Assembly: GCA_032622095.1 (NCBI GenBank) | Contig: CP136061.1 | Location: 93,121,345-93,185,344, forward strand | From: Siphonodentalium dalli | Lineage: Eukaryota; Mollusca; Scaphopoda; Gadilida; Siphonodentaliidae | Direction: 5' to 3' | Length of the DNA stretch: 64,000 nt | Shown: positions 56,882-64,000 of the stretch, piece after piece | How positions within the stretch are numbered: position 1 is the first letter of the stretch | How the letters are laid out: each line of letters opens with the position of its first letter | Program-made: the position numbers and the translations under genes | The notes under the pieces: model-generated | The model's input: the letters and a program-made list of their open reading frames with translations, nothing else | Told to the model about the DNA's origin: nothing | Databases searched by the model: none

Positions 56882-57440
56882 GATTGTCCACTTATAAATG
56901 GACAATCGGTACCTAAAATGGTCGTTAATAAATGGACAATCCGACCACGCGTGGCACGCGAGCTTGGGATTGTCCACTAAATCACGACATATATAGATAA
57001 TCGTGCATGTTAGCTTCATATTAAATATGAAGGGTAATAACTCTATAAAGAATGTACCTTTACTAAATGACGGAGATTTGTATGAGAAATTTGCAACACC
57101 ACAACAGTTCAACTTTTGTGAAATATAAGTCAAATTCTTCCCTTGGGTGGGTGGGCTTGGGATGAGGTTTGGGGTACGCTCTTTAAAAACACTTATTCTA
57201 ATATTTCCGTTATTTCGTCAAAAACTCTTCTTCAAATATCTCCGTTATTTCGTCAAAAACACTTCTTCTCATACAAATGAGTTATTGCCCTTCATATTAA
57301 ATATGAAGCTAACATGTAGGATTAGCAAAACATGTCTTCATTTAGTGGACAATCCCAAGCTCGCGTGCCACGCGTGGTTGGATTGTCCATTTATTAATGA
57401 CCATTTTAGGTACCGATTGTCCATTTATAAGTGGACAATC
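56882..57440. mobile_element. fold-back element with nested small palindromes
   Basis: Arms of about 140 bp: 'gattgtccacttataaatgg', 'cggtacctaaaatggtc', 'ccacgcgtggcacgcgagct', 'tgggattgtccacta', mirrored on the right. Each arm contains its own gattgtcca/tggacaatc pairs and 'cacgcgtgg', so several alternative hairpins are possible. The loop carries the 'gggtaataactctataaag' tract and 'cttcatattaaatatgaag'. Confidence 0.8.
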
Positions 57441-57444
57441 CTTG

Positions 57445-58435
57445 AAAAATTGCCTGATATATATACATACATGTAAATTTAATTATTGAAATGGTTATTA
57501 CGCCGCGTGGGTGTTTACTGCTATGCTGATCTGGCCGTGCTGTGGGGGAACTACTCCTGGCGATTCGGTTCTCTGTCGAGTTTCGTGAGCATTTTTTTGC
57601 GACGATTCGGATTCTCTTTCGAACAATCGCGGCAAGAAAAGTAAAAACAACGACATCATAACAGTGGTTCCTGGGTGTCATAGTCATTGGCTATCGGTGT
57701 GCAAAAAAAGAGTTAAAATTATTCCCGAATTGCACAGAAATTGACTTTTTATTTTCCGATTCCGATTCTCTGCTGAGAGACTCCGATTCTCTTCTGAGCG
57801 CTCGGTGCTCTGCGAATAACTCGATGCTCTGCCTTAGATAAATTAGTATATGCCGACCACATACTTACTACCAATATGACTACTAAATTAGTTATATACC
57901 AGATACATGATGAGCGGCGGCCATATGCATTGCATGGGTGCTAGCTTCTTCGAGAAGAACTGGTGGGTCATTTAAACCAATCCGAAGGATCGAAAGAACA
58001 GCAACAACAACAACAAGACAAAATATATTAAACTCGTTGGCAGACGTATTTGCTTCACTGCGCCAAAAATACACGAGAAACGCATATTATCTCATATCTA
58101 ATTCACTAAAAAGTATCATAAAATAAAATTGCTGTCAAAAACGTTATACAGTTCTAATAATAGTCACAATTCCTGTCCCATTTTATACTAAAATAAAACA
58201 AAACAACTATTGCCCAGTGCTGTAGGCTAAAGTTATGATCCCTCTGGTTGATACTTCTAATGCTATACCTCTCAATCAAAACTGAAACTTCAGGAACGAG
58301 ATATGTCAAATTTACGTACACGCGAAGATAAATAATGCCCGTAAGAAACAACAATATGGTAGTATGTGCTCAATAATTGCTTCCATGTCGTAAATTTGTG
58401 TGATAAAGAGATATTTTAATTGTGAACAGATAAAT
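57445..58435. other. no recognisable feature
   Basis: Repeated 'gattctct' phrases at 57540-57840; otherwise nothing identified. Confidence 0.4.
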
Positions 58436-58439
58436 GTAT

Positions 58440-58600
58440 TTTGGAAATATGAACCCATGCTGGCCATGAAGGAAATCAGTCATATATGGAGTCTGGCAAT
58501 GCATAAGAGGACGAACGCTGGCGATCGACCACACGAGCGTGACGTGTATCATAAGGAATTCATTATATATGGAGTTTGTTTAGTCTATGATTGATACATA
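58440..58600 (+). pseudogene. isolated decayed C2H2 finger unit
   Basis: Encodes a piece like ISHIWSLAMHKRTNAGDRPHERD, matching the units of the 61.0-61.9 kb array (finger helix plus TGERP-like linker). A single unit, cysteines lost. Confidence 0.6.
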
Positions 58601-58604
58601 AATG

Positions 58605-59805
58605 ACTACCTCAACTAAGGACTGAGTATACATTTATCAACTTGACTTATTTCTAATGCTGGCAACTTAAACAAAGTTACACAAAAATATCCCACTTGCA
58701 CCCAAGGTATTTGGTAATGTGTGTCACCCACTGGAATTCAACAACCGAACGAGTTTTCTTTCAAAGAAGACAATTTTGTGAAACATTTAATATAGTCGAA
58801 ATGTAATGCCTTAGTGATGATCATAATCAATCGGGGAGATGTGGGACCAAGATTTAATCCATATATGGCCCCCCTTCGGGTAAAATATAAAAACAAATTC
58901 ATTGGGTGCCTACATGTTGAAGATAAATACAACCAAGAATGCTTTTTTTCACAAGATTTGTCAAATTCTACATCACTGTAACTAACCGTCCAAGCGTACA
59001 CAAAAATGCATACCCAAACACGGAGTCCACGTAAAGTAGACATTAGTATGTGGCTTCGTTTCTGTGACAATAATGAGTCTAATAAAAATATTGTAATTCG
59101 CTTGCAAATCGCTAATGCTTGTTCGTGTATGCAGTACTAGTCTGAATATATAACACGGGATATTAAAGTATTAAACGGGTTCAAGTTCATAATGCGTGTA
59201 AATTTAAATATTGCATCTCGCATGCAAACGGCCACTTTGTGTTTCTCAAGAGGAGCAAACTAAATAGCATATCATTCCTTCAATTGAGTTAATGCATTGT
59301 TCATCATGTTATATTGTGTAGCTCACATTGAAAATTCGAATTCTTATTTTGTTTCTGTGCGGAATTGCAGTAATACACGACTTACGTGTATATGAACACA
59401 ATGCGTGCGATTAAAATATCTCGCTTTTCTTTCTAATGGCTAGTCATGCTGTATAATACGTAGCATATGACAAAGAAGACATTAGTTGTACCCGTTTCAG
59501 TGAACGCAATCATGATTTGAGTGATACAAAATAGTATACATGTACATCGCATATAAATGTATGTGTTTGATGATCTGTTGGAGTCAAACATATATGTCCA
59601 AATTTTGTGAGCTACTCATTATATTGTGAATCGTGTACAAATAATTATGTGTAACTATAAAACACATTATGTGTAGATATATCTATTCTGTATCTCGTTA
59701 ATTGAAATAAAATAAATTGATTTCTTCAATTTATATTACATTTCCGACTTCGCATGCAGATGGCCCTTCATATACATGTGGGAAGCCAATTGACATTTAA
59801 TAGAT
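58605..59805. other. no recognisable feature
   Basis: A 110-codon minus frame (58738-59070) has no recognisable family. Confidence 0.4.
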
Positions 59806-59809
59806 AATT

Positions 59810-60235
59810 GAGCTTAAGCGCAATAAGGAATCTATAGTTGCACTTTTAAGCGCAGGACTATTCTTATTGTGCTTAAGCGCAATAAGAGCTAATTGCACTT
59901 GAGTGCAATTAAAAATCTTCCTTATTGCTCTTCCATAAACTCCCTGTAATTCAAATGGTGTAGTCCATATTGCAATGGGTATAGTTTATTGGTGACCTGG
60001 TGACTTGTCCACATTGCAGAACTATTTGAATTCTACTATTTGCAGAAGGCGATATTAATTGCACTTAAGCACAATAATGATGAAAGTATGTTCAAACGCA
60101 ATAAATAACTAACATATTATTGCTCTTAAGTGCAATCCCTAATTGAGCTTAAGCACAATAATGGAAAACCTAATTCAGGTAAACGCAATAAGTGAAGATC
60201 TTATTGCACAGAAGGAATATCTAATTGCGCATATT
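59810..60235. repeat. scattered GCGCTTAAGCGCAAT-type motifs
   Basis: At least eight copies of 'ttgcacttaagcgcaataa' variants, some perfect palindromes (e.g. 'ttgtgcttaagcgcaataa'), irregularly spaced. Related in motif to the tandem array at 30.6-31.3 kb. Confidence 0.6.
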
Positions 60236-60239
60236 GTTT

Positions 60240-61030
60240 TGGGAGTGACCCACGAAAATATTGCTTTATGATTTTTGATACTTGTTCTTAGTTAAAAAAG
60301 CAGGTTTTTATACTGAGAAAAACAATTTTCTTATTTAAGTAAAAGACTTAATAAAATAATTTTTGTTAAAAACACTTTCTACGTAAATATAATTGCATGA
60401 CATACAGGGAATATTTGGAATAATGTTAGTTATTCCTGCTGTCTACTTGAACATATGGTTTGGTCTAGCTGGGTGATAACAAACGTTTTCATTTTCATTT
60501 TCATCAAGTCATGCATTTCTTATAGGTGTTTTATTCTTGTTCTATAAAACCTTTTTTTCTAAAATCAGGAACGAAATCACACTACCACTTTTTCTGACAC
60601 AAGAAAACATTTCTTACTTTCCAAAACTTTTTTTCAAAAAATCAGAAGAAAAACGTATCGCTTTCACTAATCACTTTCTAAACACAAGCACAAAATTCTT
60701 GCTTTCTAATAGGTGTTCTTATAAGCTAGAATGTTTCTCTTAATTCTAGAAAACAATTCTAGACAGCAGAATATGTGATAAATGTGAATAACGTTTTCTA
60801 AACGTGTTTCTAAGAATATTATTTCCTAAAATGAAAACATAAATCTCAAATGAAGAAATATTTTCTTGATAGAAAATCGTTTCGGTGTAAGTATCTATTC
60901 GTTCCCACCCATAAGCATTATGGGTAAATGGACATCCCCGGAATAAAGATGGGTGTTGAAACCACACATAGTGTACTATTTCCCAAATCAAATCCCACAT
61001 TAAATAAGACTACACAAAATAGAGAATTAT
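60240..61030. other. no recognisable feature
   Basis: Several 'tttctaa' and 'aaaacnttt' phrases but no defined repeat. Confidence 0.4.
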
Positions 61031-61039
61031 TAGTATTAG

Positions 61040-61935
61040 CACGAGGACGAACACCGGCGATCGACCATACGAGAGTGACGTGTATCATAATGCACTCATC
61101 ATATATGGAGTCTGATAATGCATAAGAGGACGAACACCGGCGATCGACCATACGAGAGTGACGTATATGAGAAGGAATTCTGTTATATATGGGGTCTGAC
61201 AATGCATAAGAGGGCGAACACGGGCGATCGCCCATACGAGCGTGAGGTGTATCATAAGGAATACATCATATATGGAGTTTGACAATGTATAAGAGGAAGA
61301 ACACCGGCGACCGCCCATACGAGTGTGACCTGTATAAGGAATTCAGTCATATATGGAGTTTGGCAATGCATAAGAGGCCGAACACCGACGATCGACCATA
61401 CGAGAGTGACGTGTATGAGAAGGAATTCAGTTATATATGGAGTTTAGCAACGCATAGGAGGACGGACGAACACCAGCGATACTCCATACGAGTGTGACGT
61501 GAATGAGAAGTAATTCAGTTATATAAAGAGTCTGGCAACGTAACAGAGGACGAACACCGACGATCGACCATACGAGCGTGACGTGTATCATAAGGAATTC
61601 ATCATATATGGAGTGTGGCAATGCATAAGAGGACGAACACCGGCGATCGACCATACGATCGTGACGTGTATTATAAGGAATTCAGTCATATATGGAGTCT
61701 GGCAATGCATAAGAGGACGAACACCTTTCCTCTCTGGTGAACACCTTTCCTTTCTGACAATGCATACGAGGACGAACACCGGCGATCGACCATACGAGAG
61801 TGACGGGTAACATAATGCATTCATCACATATGGAGTCAAATAATGCATAAGAGGTCGAACACCGGCGATCGACCATACGAGAGTGACGTATATGAGAAGG
61901 AATTCAGTTATATATAGAGTCTGACAATGCATAAG
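61040..61935 (+). pseudogene. decayed C2H2 zinc-finger tandem array
   Basis: About 11 units of 82-88 bp (ideal 84 bp = 28 codons). The best-kept frames read NTGDRPYECDLYKEFSHIW and SLAMHKRPNTDDRPYESD, i.e. the Krüppel-type finger with linker TGEKPY, first Cys, Phe, Leu and His. In almost all units the second cysteine is Tyr and the second His is Asn, and unit lengths off 84 bp break the frame. One unit near 61717-61755 has an inserted 'cctttcct' duplication. It could be a pseudogene, or an exon-derived array spread as a satellite. No upstream promoter or domain (KRAB, BTB) is seen. Confidence 0.72.
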
Positions 61936-62014
61936 AGGACGACATTTATCGATTCAAGAAAAACTGTAAGATATTTGTTCAGACTAATTAAACGCCATAT
62001 GGTCGTATGGCCGA

Positions 62015-62887
62015 TTGCGGCTGTTCTCGAAAATGGTCCATACCGCATTTTCACGCCTCGGGGTGGCACCCCCGGGGTGATGGGTGGGGGTTGAGGTGTT
62101 CCTATGTGGTATTTGGGGCCGGCCACCCACCCATGCCGTCAAATCGGTCGAAATCCTTACCGTTCTCGAAAATGGTCCATAGCCCATTTTCACCCCCTCG
62201 GGGTGGCACCCCCGGGGTGATAGGTGGGGGGTTGGGTGTTTCTAGGTGGTATTTGGGGCCGGCCACCCACCCATGCCGTCAAATCGGCCGAAATCCTTAC
62301 CGTTCTCGAAAATGGTCCATACCCCATTTTCACCCGCTCGGGGTGGCACCCCCCGGTGGTGATGTGGGGGGTTGGGGTGTTTCTATGTGGTATTTGGGGC
62401 CGGCCATCCACCCATGCCGTCAAATCGGTCGAAATCCTCACCGTTCTCGAAAATGGTCCATACCCCTCTTTCACCCCCTCGGGTGGCACCCCCGGGGGGT
62501 GATGGGTGGGGGTTGGGGTGTTTCTAGGTGGTATTTGGGGCCGGCCACCTACCCATGCCGTCAAATCGGTCGAAATCCTCACCGTTCTCGAAAATGGCCC
62601 ATACCCCATTTTCACCCCCGGGGTGATGGTGGGGGGGGGGTTGGGGTGTTTCTATGTGGTATTTGGGGTCGGCCACCCACCCATGCCGTCAAATCGGTCG
62701 AAATCCTCACCGTTCTCGAAAATGGTCCATACCCCATTTTCACCCCCTCGGGGTGGCACCCCCGGGGGTGATGTGTGGGGGGTTGGGGTGTTTCTAGGTG
62801 GTATTTGGGGCCGGCCGTCAAATCGGTCGAAATCCTTACCGTTCTCGAAAATGGTCCATACCCCCATTTTTACCCCTCGGGGTGGCA

Positions 62888-62918
<31 letters not shown>

Positions 62919-62945
62919 CCAGCCACCCATGCCGTCAAATCGGTC
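62015..62945 (+). repeat. G/C-rich tandem array, about 115-140 bp units
   Basis: Seven to eight units of 'tcaaatcggtcgaaatcct' + 'accgttctcgaaaatggtc' + 'ccctcggggtggcaccccc' + 'ggtatttggggccggccac'. Contains many G-runs and, at 62888-62916, 29 consecutive C. Open frames up to 254 codons on both strands arise from the repeat and are not genes. Confidence 0.88.
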
Positions 62946-64000
62946 GAAAGCGACATTTTTGAAAATAAGGAATAGGGAATAAGTTCCAAATGTCATGTTC
63001 GTTATTGTGTTTCTGAATTCACGACGCTTCTGTTGACTCATGCCCCCCCCCCCCCCTGTGTATATCGTCTGCCGCCCCTACCTGGTCAGCATTGTCTAGG
63101 ATTAGTAAATCTGATAAACTTATCAGGGCAGACCCATGAAGGACTCACAGACACTCACCCTGGGGACGTTATCGATCCCGCCGGATATTCCTCGCTCACT
63201 ACGCGTATCTCAGAACGGATACTTTCCCTCTCGTGTGATGGACTAGACACTGGCTATATGAGGCTACGTCGTTAAACTCTGCACGCCGCCATGAGACAGT
63301 TATATAACAAAAATCAAATTTACCACAGATCTTGCCATACCGTATATGAAAAAAAATTATAATTGTAGATTTGTTCATTTATCTTGTCAGTTGTAACTTT
63401 TGTCTTTGGTCTACTTTACGTGGTCACTCTCTTTCTCGAAATAATATTATAGTAATGTTTCAATTTTATTTTTAATTCTTCCATATAAGATTAATTTAAT
63501 GGAGTCATAACTTCCAACTTATTCACTTCTAAAACAATTTTATTCAATATTAAAGTATTTTACAACCATGCATATTAATAGTTTTACACTATGATTTGAT
63601 ATCCGAAATGAATAATTCAAAATCCAATTCTTATACCTACTTCTGGAACTTAATTAGTTGGCTAGCAACGGGAAGCTATTTTCTGATTGGACAGAGAATT
63701 CCCTTTTTCAAAATGGCGGATGGGTTGTGCTGGTATCCCATGATGGCGAACAGAGCAGAGCGTCGGAGCGTCATAGAGCCCGTGTCTAGTCCACGCGTGT
63801 GCTTGCCGCTCCTGGAATCCACTTCATATATTTCTCTTGATTCATGCTCGGTAGGGGCACGTTCATATGCTTTCAATTTTTCGCGATTTATTTTGCAGGC
63901 ATTTCGTCGTAGAAAACTACATAGTGCCAGAATATGAACGGAAGCATGAATATAAAACGCATCTGTACCACAGCTAATTATGTGAGTATAAAAATTCTCC
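62946..64000. other. no gene recognised
   Basis: 63043-63055 is poly-C. 63135-63290 is a weak third copy of the CAGCGGA tract family. A 113-codon frame at 63596-63937 has no recognisable family. Confidence 0.4.

Noticed and set aside
62007-62982. Frames of 254, 158, 141 and 129 codons rich in Pro/Gly
   Set aside because: Translations of the G/C-rich tandem array, open on both strands; no domain and no start context.

Overview
This 64 kb window looks like intergenic DNA from an animal genome, with no confident host gene. It is AT-rich and dominated by eukaryotic mobile elements: non-LTR retrotransposons (LINEs), a tRNA-derived SINE, Helitron-type elements, hAT-like, piggyBac-like and TA-type MITEs, fold-back elements, minisatellites and a remnant of a Polinton/adintovirus-like element. 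There are no bacterial signatures such as operons or ribosome binding sites. The LINE ORF style, SINE tail style and Polinton-type packaging ATPase suggest a marine invertebrate, most likely a lophotrochozoan such as a mollusc. That taxonomic placement is inference.

Layout. 0-5.3 kb holds dispersed repeats (families here called X, Y and the AAAGGTACTC MITE) and an old hAT-like remnant. 5.3-9.1 kb is a 5'-truncated LINE with one long open reading frame (partial endonuclease, reverse transcriptase, C-terminal Cys/His motif), flanked by an unusually long (about 60 bp) imperfect target-site duplication, inside a MITE. 9.8-10.6 kb is a broken ORF1 (zinc-knuckle) of another LINE on the minus strand. 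10.9-14.9 kb is a DNA element with inverted termini that contains a head-to-tail array of six Helitron-like elements of two kinds. 15.5-18.2 kb is a decayed LINE whose tail is partly duplicated and split by a 1.18 kb hAT-like MITE with a perfect 8 bp target duplication. 18-37 kb is a field of MITEs, hairpins, fold-backs, two reverse-oriented Helitrons and a GC-rich 42 bp-type tandem repeat.

37.85-43.83 kb is the most interesting unit: an element of about 6 kb with very long terminal inverted repeats (about 1.4 kb each once later insertions are removed) around only about 1.3 kb of unique DNA. The unique part encodes, on the minus strand, the C-terminal half of an A32/FtsK-type packaging ATPase, a Cys/His finger and an acidic helical tail, broken by one frameshift and one in-frame amber stop and lacking a Walker A. 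Its left arm carries a 1.69 kb hAT-like insertion, which itself carries a 400 bp piggyBac-like MITE.

44-64 kb holds further copies of that MITE, a 19-copy minisatellite (45.3-46.1 kb), fold-backs, a SINE, another LINE tail, a decayed C2H2 zinc-finger array (61.0-61.9 kb) and a G/C-rich tandem array (62.0-62.9 kb). The pieces do not act together as a pathway. They record successive nested insertions; the only plausible recent coding capacity is the 5.4-8.5 kb LINE frame and, less so, the ATPase remnant.
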